Below are positions 45,399-57,990 of a stretch of DNA of 64,000 nucleotides, one piece after another; position 1 is the stretch's first letter; every line of letters begins with the position of its first letter. The stretch is from Diadophis punctatus similis (lineage: Eukaryota > Chordata > Lepidosauria > Squamata > Dipsadidae), in assembly GCA_023053685.1 (NCBI GenBank), contig JALIGW010000016.1, positions 9,607,501-9,671,500 on the forward strand. The letters are read 5' to 3'. Under the pieces are notes generated by a model. The model saw only the letters and a list, made by a program, of their open reading frames with translations, searched no databases and was not told the origin of the DNA. The position numbers were made by a program, and so were the translations under genes.

Positions 45399-46325
45399 AT
45401 TTATTTATTTATTATTATTTATTAGTTGCATTTGTATGCCGCCCACTCCACAGAGACTCTGGGGTGCTCATAACAGTAAAAATTCACATGCCACAACAAA
45501 TATAAAAAGCATTAAAAACAATAGATATTAAACATTTAAAAACATTAAAAACCACAATTTAAAAACCCATACAATAAATCATTCATGGGGCCAAGAGTGA
45601 TCGGTGTTGTATTAAAATCATTGGCCCCAGGCCTGTCGACAAAGCCATGTTTTTACTGCTTTTCTGAAGGCTGGCAGGGTGGGAATAATGTGGATCTCCG
45701 GGGGGAGTGTATTCCAGAGAGCCGGTGCTGCCACAGAGAAGGCCCTCATTCATGGGCCTGCCAGCCAACATTGTTTGGCTGACGGGACCACCAGCAAACC
45801 AACTCTGGGCTCTAATCGGTCTTAGGGAGGTATGTTGAAGAAGGCGGTCTCGGAGGTAAACTGATCCTAAGCCATGTAGGGCTTTAAAGGTAATCACCAA
45901 CACCTTGAATTGCGCTCAGAGACCTATAGGCAGCCAGTGCAGTTCACGAAGGATGGGTGTCACATGGCTGTATCTAGGGACACCCATCACCACACGCGCC
46001 GCCGCATTCTGCACTAGCTGCAGTCTTTGAATGTTCTTCAAGGGTAGCCCCATGTAGAGTGCGTTGAAATAGTCAAGACGTGAGGTAACAAGGGCATGAG
46101 TGACTGTAAGTAGTGCCTCCCGGTGCAAGAAAGGATGCAACTGGTGCACAAGATGAACTTGTGCAAAGGTCTCTCTGGCCACAGCTGTTGATTGTTGGTC
46201 CAATTTTAGCTGTGGATCCAGAAGGATCCCCCAAGTTGCGAGCCCATTCTGAGGGGATCAAATTTTCTCCCCCCAGAACCAAGGAGGGACAGATGTCAAA
46301 GTCCTTGGGAGACATGGTGCCTTAA
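45399..46325 (-). mobile_element. L2 LINE 3' end, ORF2 C-terminus (frameshifted)
   Basis: Reverse orientation. The 3' tail ATTT and 'gcatttgtatgccgcccact' lie at the left. ORF2 pieces read FKALHGLGSVYLRDRLLQHT (45903-45583) and, upstream, HALVTSRLDYFNALYMGLPL, LVQNAAARVVMGVPRYSHV and LHWLPIGL (46203-45916). The two frames are separated by a stop or frameshift near 45910. Same family as 13567-14272 but further upstream coverage, and more diverged. Confidence 0.93.
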
Positions 46326-47600
46326 CACTAGATCAAACTGGCTATTGGTAAAAGTGGAGACAGTTAATGGGGTCACAGAAGGAAGAGAAGGAAAAGTGGT
46401 GGAAAGATTAAAGAACAAGTAGGTTGGAAGCTCTGCATTGACCTGAGATAGCAGTGGTAACTGCATAAGGAAAATGTGGGAAGAAAAGACCCTGGACCAA
46501 TGGGAACAGAAAGGTTGCAGGCCATGTAGACAGAGAAGGGAAAAAGAAGCCATCTTCCTCACCCCATGAAGTCATTCAAGGATCTCTCTGATCTCTTTAT
46601 TTTGGCTCAAAGTGGAACAACCAACATTTCTGGGTTTTGTTTTTGCTGAGCTGCCACTGGCCAGTTTAACAGAATGTGATGATTTGCTTGGGCTTTGAAA
46701 CAAAGCATTCTTCTCATTTCATGCACAATCCCAGAATGAAATCTGGAATATGAGATTTGGAGAGCAGATCTAAATGATGCCATGCTTTCGTATAAAAAAA
46801 GAAGATCTTGTGGGTAACTTTTTGCACCAATCCTGCAGCTGTATTCACTGAAGTGGGTTCAGATAAGAAGCACAGAGTCATATATTTCTGTAGGAATGAC
46901 TTCAGCATCTCAGGTTCTGGCACACAAGGTTTCAACTAACCCAATGCACCTTCATGCTATTTATACCGTTCAGCGATAGGTTTAGAATTCTTGTTTTGGT
47001 GATCACTGGAGATGAAACTTTTATTTTGAAGTTGGAATTACATACCGTATCTTAGTTTTACCAGTTAATATTTGCAAGGGAAACCAGCCCTCTTCCCCCA
47101 CTCTTTCTCATATTTTCCCAGCATTTACTGATCCCACGCTCCCACATTCTATAATCTCCCATCCCACTTAGTTGTCTTGCAGCCAAGAGCCTGGCTGAAA
47201 GAGTTGGGCCCCTCTCCCTGGCTGTTTTCCAGAGTAAACCAAACAGCACCTTCTGAAGATTGTGATGGATTCAGTCTTTCTCTAGAGACAACACATTATT
47301 TCAAAACCACTTCATTTTCTGTCAGTAATTTCCCCCTCAACACCCTCTACAAGAATTTCAAGGTCAACTAAGCAAAGCTATCCCTGGTGTACAAGCGGCT
47401 TCTTTGTACTAGCTGAATACATGGGAAATATTCTTGATTGGAAGGGCTGAGGCAAGCAATTCTCTCTAGAGCTAAAACCTGCCTTTGACGGCAGCCCAAT
47501 TCTGGATTATATAGGGCTACAGACCTATTATTTTATATTCTCCAATGATGTAACAACCAAGGTAGTAGAACTTATAGCAAGCTGAATGACTCGCCATATT
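46326..47600. other. Unassigned sequence
   Basis: No recognised repeats in 1.3 kb. No coding evidence. Confidence 0.5.
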
Positions 47601-47608
47601 TCTTAGAA

Positions 47609-47754
47609 CAGGGGTGGCCAAACTATGGTTCTTTGAGGACCTGTGGACTTCAACTCCCAGAATTCCTGAGCTAGCCATGCATGCATGGCTGGCTCAGGAA
47701 TTCTGGGAGTTGAAGTCCACAGGTTCTCAAAGAACCATAGTTTGGCCACCCCTG
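47609..47754. mobile_element. Palindromic hAT-like MITE (family E), 146 bp
   Basis: Flanks TCTTAGAA / ACTTAGAA (7 of 8). The left arm 'caggggtggccaaactatgg' and right arm 'ccatagtttggccacccctg' are perfectly complementary, and the complementarity runs almost to the centre at 'gccatgcatgcatggc'. Each arm holds 'actcccagaattcc' or its complement. Confidence 0.95.
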
Positions 47755-47762
47755 ACTTAGAA

Positions 47763-48041
47763 TCTTCCCCTCATATTGGCAAGAGATTATCCAAAGTTTA
47801 CTCTTTCTAAGACTGATTCCTGGAACATAAGGTAGCTCTCAGGATAGAATTTCTCCTCAATTTTTTCCTACTAGTTCTAATACAGTTTGATGAAATTACT
47901 TTGGAAATCTTTGGAAAGAAGAGAACTTAGGTTAAATTCTTATGGATATGTTTTCTTAGTTATGAGGTGGCCATAAAGGATTTGGGTATGGTTTTTCAAT
48001 GAATGATCTTCTATACACAGCTGCTTCATGAAAATGAAAAG
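47763..48041. other. Unassigned spacer
   Basis: No feature recognised. Confidence 0.4.
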
Positions 48042-48049
48042 CCCTATAG

Positions 48050-48407
48050 CAGTGATGGCTAACCTTTTCCGGACCGAGTGCCCAAAGTGTGTGTGCAAGT
48101 GCGCACCCGCGCGCCCGAACCCCCAAAATGCAATGCGTGCATGGGCCCCGTGCATGTGCCCCATGCTGCCACATGCACATGTGTCCCCCGCATGTGCCCC
48201 GCCCACTGCACATGCACGTGAAACCCCCATCCCGCACACACCCCATGCATGGGCAGGCACCCCATGGGCAGGCACCCAAAACCAGCTGATCAGTGGGAAG
48301 TGTGCCCGCATGCCCAATGGAGCTGAACTGGGGTGATGGCTTGCGGGCCCACAGAGAGGGCGCTGCGTGCCACCTGTGGCACACGTGCCATAGGTTCACC
48401 ATCACAG
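48050..48407. mobile_element. hAT-type element (family C), 358 bp
   Basis: Perfect 8 bp duplication CCCTATAG (48042-48049, 48408-48415). Termini 'cagtgatggctaacctttt' and 'taggttcaccatcacag'. The interior is CATG/GCAC-rich. Orientation is opposite to the copy at 50106. Confidence 0.95.
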
Positions 48408-48415
48408 CCCTATAG

Positions 48416-49173
48416 CACCTTGGACTCAACCATTCCTCCTTTCTCAACACAAACTGGAACTGGCCATAGAGATAGAAGGAGAATCACTGCTCCAAAATGG
48501 GAATTTCAAATAGCAAGTCCCACAAGGTTATTGGGGTCAATGGTATTGAAATCTGCTGAGAATAAAGACACTCCCTTATCCTGGTTCCTCCAGGCAAGGG
48601 CAGCCCAATTCTCTGTTAGTATTTTGTCACAGTCTGAAACTTGACTAGAAAGGATCCAGACATATCTCAGTCTAGGGTATTCTCCAGCTGAGATCCAACC
48701 ACCATATCCACAACACTCCTTGAAAAGCAGATGTGGGAGATAAAATCATTGTCCAGGATGATTGGGTCCAGCAATCATCTCTTAAGGAAGCAGCACAGCA
48801 TTGACTCCTTCAAAAAGTATTCCTTTCTCAAAGACACCATGGACCTGACCAGATATCACCTTCCAAGCAACCAGCACTGGCTACTGTAGGAAGGATAAGG
48901 ATCTAACAAACAGCCACCTGTTTGATCCTTAAACCAGGGTTAGCTTTCCACTTCAATGGGAGCTAACCAAGCTAGTCTGTGAAACTTTGCTAAGTGAATA
49001 ATATGAAAACATCGCTTAATTCCTGAGATGGAAGGCAAGCAATTATTACCTTCTGGGAGGAAGATATCCAAAGCAGAACATCTAGATTCAGTCAGTTTTG
49101 TTCCATATAGCAACAACCTGGTGAACTCTCAAGTTTCCTCTTTCTGCTACATATTCAAAATGGACAGTGATTA

Positions 49174-49174
<1 letters not shown>
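48416..49174. other. Unassigned sequence
   Basis: No recognised repeat or coding frame. Confidence 0.45.
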
Positions 49175-50097
<923 letters not shown>

Positions 50098-50105
50098 TTC
50101 TAAGA

Positions 50106-50482
50106 CCATGATGGCGAACCTATGGCACGGGTGCCACAAGTGGCACGCGGAGCCATATCAGTGGGCACGCGAGCTCATGTCCAGCGCGCATGTGCGCACC
50201 GGCCGGCTGATTTTCGGACCTTCTGGGCCCACTGGGAGTCAGGAAACAGACTGTTTCCAGCCTCCAGACGGGGTGGGGAAGGCCGTTTTCGCCCTCCCCA
50301 GGCTCCTAGAAGCCTGGAGAGAGCAAAAAATGGGCGTGCCATTGCATGCTGGGAGTGGGGGGGGGGTCATACGTGCATGCGCGGGGGTGCATGGAATTAT
50401 GGGTGTGGGCACGCACACATGTGATCCCACGCATCCCCCCCCGCTTTTTGGCACGCGAACCAAAAAAGGTTCGCCATCACTG
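50106..50482. mobile_element. hAT-type element (family C), 377 bp
   Basis: Perfect 8 bp duplication TTCTAAGA (50098-50105, 50483-50490). Termini 'ccatgatggcgaaccta' and 'aggttcgccatcactg'. It shows the uninterrupted 'ccaaaaaaggttcgcc' site that is split in 22594-23270. Confidence 0.95.
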
Positions 50483-50490
50483 TTCTAAGA

Positions 50491-51302
50491 CATTAAAAGA
50501 TGCAATGGGTTTTGCTGCGTGCAGCCTGAGTAGCTGCAAAATGCAATTCAAGAGGGGGAAAAAACAGACAAATAACAAAAAGAATATCCCTCTGAATTTC
50601 TGAACAGAAAGGTTCTGAACCAGTATCATCAGAGAAAGCAAAAGGATATATAAGGGAAATGATACTTTGAAGAGAAAGTTAGCTTCAAAGCAGACTTTAT
50701 ATAGATTTGTCATGGTCCTTAAATACTCTTCGAGTTAAAATTAAAAATTGTCCTTCCAGACATTGCTTGAATTCCATCAAAGCTGGGTCAACCCACCTGC
50801 TCACAAAGCAATCTGTTCCACCGAGCAGCTATTATTGTTAAGATTCTCTTAATGTTTCGTGAAAGGCTCATCCCTGCCATTTCTAAGCAGAGCTTCTATT
50901 CCTGCATTCCAGAAGAGAACTCTTCCCCTATCTGTGCAACAACACTTCAGATATTTGAAGACATATGTCTTCTCTCCTCCAGGCTACTGCATACCCAGTC
51001 CTTTCTATGGCTCCTGGTAGGATATAGTTTAATCTATTTTTATCCCTCCTTTTGGAATAACCATCTTCAAGGTGACCCACACAATATTAAACTGTACACT
51101 TAATATTTTAACTTTAAAACTAAAGTTTGGGGGCTTGTAGGAATCATCTGAAATGCTAGGAGCAAGCTGTGGGCAAATAGGCTTTGTTCTCAGGGGATGT
51201 TAATCTACCTAAATATCATATAAATCCTGTTTTATGGGAGCACATGACTCACTCAAGCCTAAACTAAATACACAGGCTAGGTTTGTACAATGTGCAAAGC
51301 TA
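50491..51302. other. Unassigned sequence
   Basis: 50750-51100 faintly resembles a decayed CR1-type ORF end (ctgtgcaacaacacttcaga, tctcctccaggctactgc) on the minus strand, but not enough to call. Otherwise nothing recognised. Confidence 0.35.
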
Positions 51303-51535
51303 TAATAGCAATAGCAATAGCACTTAGACTTATATACCGCTTCATAGTGCTTTACAGCCCTCTCTAAGCGGTTTACAGAGTTCAGCATATTGCCCCCAAC
51401 AATCTGGGTCCTCATTTTACCCACCTCAGAAGGATGGAAGGCTGAGTCAACCTTGAGCCTGGTGAGATTTGAACAGCTGAACTGCTGAACTAGCAGTAGC
51501 CTGCAGTGCTGCATTTAACCACTGCACCATCTTGG
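51303..51535 (-). mobile_element. tRNA-derived SINE (TTGCTA-tail subfamily)
   Basis: Reverse orientation; AATAGC repeats at left, 'cttatataccgcttcatagt', core, and head complement 'taaccactgcaccatcttgg'. Confidence 0.92.
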
Positions 51536-51680
51536 TGATTGGCTCTTCGTGTTGTGTGGACATAAGTTGGCTTCTGTGTATAATGTACACACAATCAGAA
51601 TGGGTGTCGAGATCTATATTCTAGAAGGATAAGATATTCCCTGTTACCCACCAGCATACACTGGTATCAAGGGATGTTTT

Positions 51681-53541
51681 TTTTAAAAAAAATAATTTTT
51701 ATTAGTATATAAACATTAAAAAGGACAAACATACATTGAAGACAACACCATATGTACTTACATGTACATATATACAAACTTTTACAGTAAGCGTCTTGGC
51801 CATATGTTTTAGTAGATTAATACATATATAATTATATTTGTAATACTTATATTTATCTATTATTCTATCAGTTAATAAATTCTCAATTATGACTTATCTA
51901 TCTATCTAAGTATTTCTATATTTCTTTTGTTCCATTTCTTTTTTCTAGCCAGTTGTAGAAGAGATTCCAAGTTTCAAAGTATTCTGAGTTTTCCTTCTGT
52001 TTCAATTCTAGTGTTAATCTGTCCAATTCTGCACATTCTAAGATTTTTCTTATTGTTATATTTTCTGTTGGTACATCACCCTGTTTCCAATGCTGCGCTA
52101 ATACTATTCTTGCTGCCGTTAGTGTGTGGGTTATGATATACCAGTACTTCTTTTCTATTTCTTGATCCAACATCCCTAGCAAGAAAGTTTCCAGTGTAAA
52201 ATTTATTTTTAATTTAGTTATTTCTTGAATCCAGTTATGTATAGTTTGCCAGAAGTTTTTAATTTTGGGACACATCCACCACATGTGATAGTAGGTTCCA
52301 TTTTTGTGAGGGCATTTCCAACATTTTGGGTTCATGTTTGGGTACATTCTGGCCAATCTTGCTGGTGGAAGATGCCATCTGTAGTACATTTTATATATAT
52401 TCTCCTTGTATGCTGCTGATTTAGTTATTTTCAAATTTTTGATCCATGTTTCTTCCCACTGTTCCTGATTTATTTCATATCCAAAATTTTTGATCCAACT
52501 CGTCATATTTCCCTTAACTCTTTCTTTTTTCATTTTATAATTTATTAAAAATTTATAAATTTTTGTTATCATCTTTTTTTCTGGTCCCAATAAGATTTTA
52601 TCCAATTCTGATTTCTTTTTTGCTACTCCAAATTTTTCTTGTCCTCCTGTAGTCTGGTTTTAATTTGATAATATGGCCACCAATCTATCCCGATTCCTTG
52701 ATCTCTTAGTATTTGGATCTCTTTTAAGTTCCCTTGTTCATCTAGTATTTGTTCGTATTTAACCATTTTGTATATGTCCGTTGTGGTGGGATATGTAATC
52801 GCCTCCATAGTTGAAAACCATGTTGGAATTTCTGTATAATGTTGATGTTTTATTTTGCTCCAGGTATTATGTAATGACTCTCTGATTTTATGTTTTTGGA
52901 AGTAGGAATGTGTTTTGTGTTTTCCGTCCCATATGAAACTATGCCATCCTACCTGTAGATCATGTCCCTCGAGGGTTAATATTCTCTTATTGTTAATTTT
53001 AATCCAATCTGTTATCCACTGTAATGATGCTGCTTGGTAATAGGTTTCCCATTCTGGAAGTCCAAAGCCCCCTTGCTCTTTATTCTGCTGTAGATATTTT
53101 AATTTAATTCTTGCCTTTTTTCCTGCCCAAATGAATTTAGATATCATTTTATTTAAATTGTCAAAATATTTTCTATCTAATTTAATTGGTATCATTTGGA
53201 ACAAATATAATATTTTTGGTAGCACTGACATTTTAATCGTGGATATTCTCCCTGTTAATGAAATAGGTAGTTTTGTCCATTTTTCTAAATCTTTTTCTAT
53301 TTGTTTATTCAACTCTATATAGTTATCATTTTTAATTGTTATGCATTTGGCTGTTAGTATTATTCCTAAATATTTAATTTTTTTAACCGTTTGAATACCC
53401 AGTTTCTCTTCCAATTCCTGGATTTGTTTATTTGGTAAATTCTTCGTTATTATTTTGGTTTTGTTTTTATTGATTTTTAGGCCTGCTACTTTCCCAAATT
53501 TGTTAATTTCCTCTATTAATTTTGGTCCTAGGGATTAATTT
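51681..53541 (-). mobile_element. L1 LINE, 5'-truncated 1.86 kb insertion with ORF2 C-terminal half
   Basis: The 19 bp duplication TGGTATCAAGGGATGTTTT lies at 51662-51680 and 53542-53560. The 3' poly-A is short (T-run at 51681-51684, then A/T-rich). Two long minus frames remain. 53414-52623 (263 codons) covers the region just after the RT catalytic core (LGIILTAK, ISLTGRISTIKMSVLPKILY, FIWAGKKARIKLKYL, GGFGLPEW). 52605-51916 (229 codons) covers the C-terminal part with CWKC...H...C in KCWKCPHKNGTYYHMWWMC. A single frameshift near 52610-52640 separates them. The endonuclease and RT catalytic motifs are missing, so it cannot be active. It is the best-preserved L1 here. Confidence 0.97.
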
Positions 53542-53560
53542 TGGTATCAAGGGATGTTTT

Positions 53561-53836
53561 ATGGTATCACTTTGGTATATTTCCAAGTACATATTATATA
53601 TCTCAAAAAAAAGGTGCAATTCTTTCACCATTTTTATATGCTAAAAATGTTCGTGGTGATTAATTTCTTTTTGATTAATAAAGATGACACTAATGCATGT
53701 AGACCTTCCAGATGGATTTATTTAAATTTTCATCATTTATATCATGACCACTTTAACAAATGGACTTCAGTTTCAAAGACTCTCAAAACAATATGGTCAA
53801 ATTGTTAGAATCCTTGGAACTTAAATATAAATACAG
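53561..53836. other. Unassigned spacer
   Basis: AT-rich; no feature recognised. Confidence 0.4.
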
Positions 53837-53838
53837 TA

Positions 53839-54231
53839 CCATGTTTTCCTGAAAATACAACCTACCCCGAAAGTAAGTCCTAGCTTGATTTTTTACATGT
53901 GCGCCCAATATAAGCCCTACCCTCAAATAAGCCCTAATTAAGACCCTGCCCACTCCAGAGTGAATGGGTAAAAATTAAGCTAGGGTGGGGATGTGTGGTG
54001 GAGATGCCCTACTACCTACCTTCGGACAGTTGCAGCCAGGCCTCACACACCCTGACACCTGCCTTGCTGGCCCATTTATTCTGTGGCCGGCCTTGAAGAA
54101 GAAATTCCTAAAGGCTTCTGACAGCGAAAAGGAGGCCAGGGGTGACGCACACAAGTGAGGTGAGTCAGTGGATGACACCCTCCCCCAAATAAGACCTGGT
54201 GCCTTTTTTGGTGGCAAAAAATATAAGACAC
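53839..54231. mobile_element. TA-flanked MITE (family N), right end altered
   Basis: Starts 'ccatgttttcctgaaaatac' after TA (53837-53838) and contains 'cccaatataagccctaccct' as in 31772-32265. The right side reads 'aataagacctggtgcc' then 'aaaaaatataagaca' and merges directly into hAT sequence at about 54232. Confidence 0.75.
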
Positions 54232-54232
54232 T

Positions 54233-54452
54233 GCATGCACAGTGCTAAAAACCCAGCTTCTGCGCATGCACAGAAGCAAAAAACAGCTTCTGCGCATGTG
54301 CAGAAGCAAAAAAAACAAAATGGCGCCGCCTATGGCGCTGCTGAGAGAGCCAATTCGGGGGCATGGCAGGTCTAGGTCTCTGCCGGTTCCAGCGACCCAG
54401 GCTGCCAAGTTACTACCGGTTCCATAGAACCGGTCCGAACCTGGAGGAACCC
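54233..54452. mobile_element. hAT (family A) right part, left end missing
   Basis: 'cccagcttctgcgcatgcac' occurs twice, followed by 'aaaatggcgccgcctatgg' and the right terminus 'ggaggaacccacctttg'. Without the left terminus no target duplication can be read. Confidence 0.8.
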
Positions 54453-54940
54453 ACCTTTGAATGAAAGGGCATTTGCACAGAGCCCTTGGCCACTTCATAA
54501 CTAAGCAAGTTCACAAATACCACAATCCATACCCAATCTCCCTACAAAAGAATTTCTAAAGCAAATTCTCTTTCCAGCGAGAACTAGTTTAAGAAAAAAA
54601 CAGAATGGATTCTCTGCCTGGCACTAATTTCCATTCACTTCAACTGCTGAAATCATATGCTGCAAAATCTATTTGAAAATGAAATACCCATGAAATCTAA
54701 ATGAGCTGAATGCATTTTATAAAGCAGAATACATTTCAGGGAGCTTCTAGATGGAAGGCTCTTTGCTCTAACAATCAAAAGACATGCTACAGCTATTCCA
54801 TCTTTTCCTCCTTAACATATTTTCTCGGTAGCGGAAAAATGACAGGAGACATGGTGAGGAAAAGGGGATGTTGGGATGAACTATCTTTAAAAGCACCAAG
54901 ACATATAAGCTATCCAAGTCATTCTGACAGTGAAAGGAAA
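54453..54940. other. Unassigned sequence
   Basis: No recognised feature. Confidence 0.45.
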
Positions 54941-54987
54941 GTAAGTAAGTAAGAAAGAAAGAGAAAGAAAGAAAGAAAGAAAGAAAG

Positions 54988-55026
<39 letters not shown>

Positions 55027-55130
55027 AAAAAGAGAAAAAAGAAAGAAAGTGAAAGAAAAAGAAAGAGAAAGAAAGAAAGAAAGAAAGAAAGAGAAAGAAA
55101 AAGAAAGAAAGAAAGGAAGGAAGGAAGGAA

Positions 55131-55220
<90 letters not shown>

Positions 55221-55222
55221 AA
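54941..55222. repeat. (GAAA)n array with (GGAA)n interruption
   Basis: About 280 bases of GAAA units with scattered AGAG and AAAA variants and a GGAA block at 55113-55132. Purine strand is plus. Frames predicted on either strand are simple-repeat artefacts. Confidence 0.98.
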
Positions 55223-55620
<398 letters not shown>

Positions 55621-55741
55621 CAAAGCAAGGCAACATTTAATTTTTAAATTCATCTAGGAACTGTGTCTACATATACATCTACATCTACATTTATAGCTAT
55701 AGCTACATCCATCATTTCCAGTTTAGTATACAAAGCCAATC

Positions 55742-55915
55742 TGATGTAGTGGTTAAAGTTGCTGGACTAGAAGCTGAGTGAGCATCAATTTTGTTCCTCC
55801 CTTAGTCATAGAAGCTGGCCAGATGGCATTGGGCCATTTAGTTTCTCCCAGCCATAGATTGGGATGTCAATGAAAGCTCTCTATGAGCCCACACCAGGCC
55901 AGAGTAGAAAATTAC
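55742..55915 (+). mobile_element. Old MIR-like tRNA SINE
   Basis: 'gtagtggttaaagttgctgg' is a worn tRNA-like head and 'agtcatagaagctggccaga' plus 'cattgggccatttagtttct' the core. It is the plus-strand counterpart of 45081-45232. Confidence 0.65.
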
Positions 55916-55967
55916 AATCTATAGCCTTCAGTAAATAGTCTTCATAATGTAATGGATTGGTTTAAGT

Positions 55968-56103
55968 CAGTGTTTCCCAACCTTAGCAACTTGAAGATGT
56001 CTGGACTTCAACTCCCAGAATTCCCCAGCCAGCGAATGCTGGCTGGGGAATTCTGGGAGTTGAAGTCCAGATATCTTCAAGTTGCCAAGGTTGGGAAACA
56101 CTG
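55968..56103. mobile_element. Palindromic hAT-like MITE (family E), 136 bp
   Basis: Flanks GTTTAAGT / GTTTAGGT (7 of 8). The arms 'cagtgtttcccaacctt' and 'aaggttgggaaacactg' are complementary, as are 'ctggacttcaactcccagaa' and its partner. The centre is 'cagccagcgaatgctggctg'. Confidence 0.95.
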
Positions 56104-56111
56104 GTTTAGGT

Positions 56112-56746
56112 TAATAATATATGAAATTACCTCCTGGAAACTTTCATTTAAGTGGTATTGGGAGATGGTAAGGAGAAAGGAGGTGCTTGACAAAAAGGCA
56201 AGATGGCAATGCATGGTATTCATATAAAAGGAAGTTATAATACTTGCCTTTTCATTCCCCTCCGTGGATGCTTTTGTTTAATGTCTTTGTAAATTTTTCA
56301 CTCCAGTTCCATCTCAGCTTCATTCAATTTAGGGGATGAACATTTATCATTAACATGATGTTCTCATTGAAAATTTCAACTGCGCTATATTCCAGCATAA
56401 GAATGGCTAAGAACAGCAAGTCTTTTAATTCAAATGTTTTGTTTTGCTTATCAAGCACTGCATGCTTTATAAACTAAATTTTTAGAATTGAATTGTCTGC
56501 ATGAACTTGCAAACTTTTTATATCTCAGGTGAAATTGCATATAATTATTATAGAACAGGCTCTTCATACTGCATCTACATTGTTGATGGTCACACTGCAT
56601 CTTGGTGGCACCTGATTCCAAAGATTAAGTGTTGAGTAAAAAATAATAATTTCTTTTTTCAATCCTGAATCTCCCTCTATTTAAATTTTACGGATGCCAT
56701 CAAGAAAACTCTCTTGTGCTATTTTTTCCCCAAGTATGATTTTAGA
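56112..56746. other. Unassigned sequence
   Basis: AT-rich; nothing recognised. Confidence 0.45.
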
Positions 56747-56748
56747 TA

Positions 56749-57230
56749 CCATATTTTTCGGAGTATAAGATGCACCTTTTTCCTCCCTAAAAGTGTCTGA
56801 AAATGTGGGTGGGTCTTATACTTCGAATGTAGCTTTTTTTTCTAGCCCTAACTAGGTGCTAACAGATCTTCCCAGCTCTTACCTTGCAGGCTTTTTCATT
56901 GTTACTCTCTCCAAAGAATGTTTTTCCAGCCCTAAGTCTTTGCAGGGTTTTTTTCATTGCTCTACTTGCTCCAAATAAGTTTTTTTCTAGCCCTAACCAG
57001 GTGCTAACGATCTTCCCAGCTCTTACTGGCTTGCAGGCTCTTTCATTGTTACTCTCTCCGAAGGTTTTTTTAAGTCCTAACCAGGGGATAAAATAATGTG
57101 CTGAAGCTGACCAGACTAAGGACGCTAGCCAGATGAATACCTGGTAGGCAGATTTTTTCCCCCTATTTTCCTCCCCAAAAACCAAGGTGCGTCTTATACT
57201 CCGGTGCGTCTTATACTCCGAAAAATACGG
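56749..57230. mobile_element. TA-flanked MITE (family M variant), 482 bp
   Basis: Termini 'ccatatttttcggagtata' and 'tatactccgaaaaatacgg' with TA at 56747-56748 and 57231-57232. The interior holds three imperfect ~90 bp repeats built on 'ttcattgttactctctccaa' and 'tttttttctagccctaac'. A different interior from the 984 bp version, with the same ends. Confidence 0.92.
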
Positions 57231-57232
57231 TA

Positions 57233-57703
57233 ACCTCTATCTTGCCTTTTCTTCCCTAGTTTTGTTCCAGAATTAAAATGCTCCAAATGCCAGTTTTACT
57301 CAGAAATGAGCTGCTATACTCCCTAAATGCTTTAGTAGTTTCTTTTTGACCTTTTTCCAGAATGACACCTGGGCTGTCAAGATAATCTAAGTTGTGTTGG
57401 CCGTATTTAAACAACACACATAGATTCCTCAGCTGAAAAGAATGAGTCAAAATAAAACCTAAATGTTTTCTTTCTTCGATAACTAGGAATGCAGTCCCAT
57501 GTACTGTATCTGACATTCTGTAGATTCAGAAACTGCAAAAGGGCAACTCCTTCCAATATAATGAAGTAGAGGATTTACGCTTTAATGAAGATCAATTTTC
57601 TTTTTTTAAAAAAAGTTTTATTCTGCTCCAACTTGGCCTGAAACACTTGCCCATTCATCTTTTCCCAGAAATAGGAAAAATTGTTAGAGTAAGGCCAAGA
57701 GAA
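57233..57703. other. Unassigned sequence
   Basis: No recognised feature. Confidence 0.4.
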
Positions 57704-57990
57704 TACAGGTAGTCCTCGACTTATGACCACAACTGAGCCCAAGATTTCTGTTGTTAAGTGAGACATTTGTTAAGTGAGTTTTGCCCCATTTTATGACTTT
57801 CCTTGCCTCAGTTGTGAAGTGAATCACTGCAGTTGATAAGTTAGTAACTCGGTTGTTAAGTGAATCTGGCTTCCCTATTGACTTTACTTGACAGAAAGGT
57901 CACAAAAGGGGATCACATATTCTTGGGACACAGCAACGGTTGTAAGTATGAACCAGTTGCCAAGCCTCCAAATTTTGATCACATGACCAT

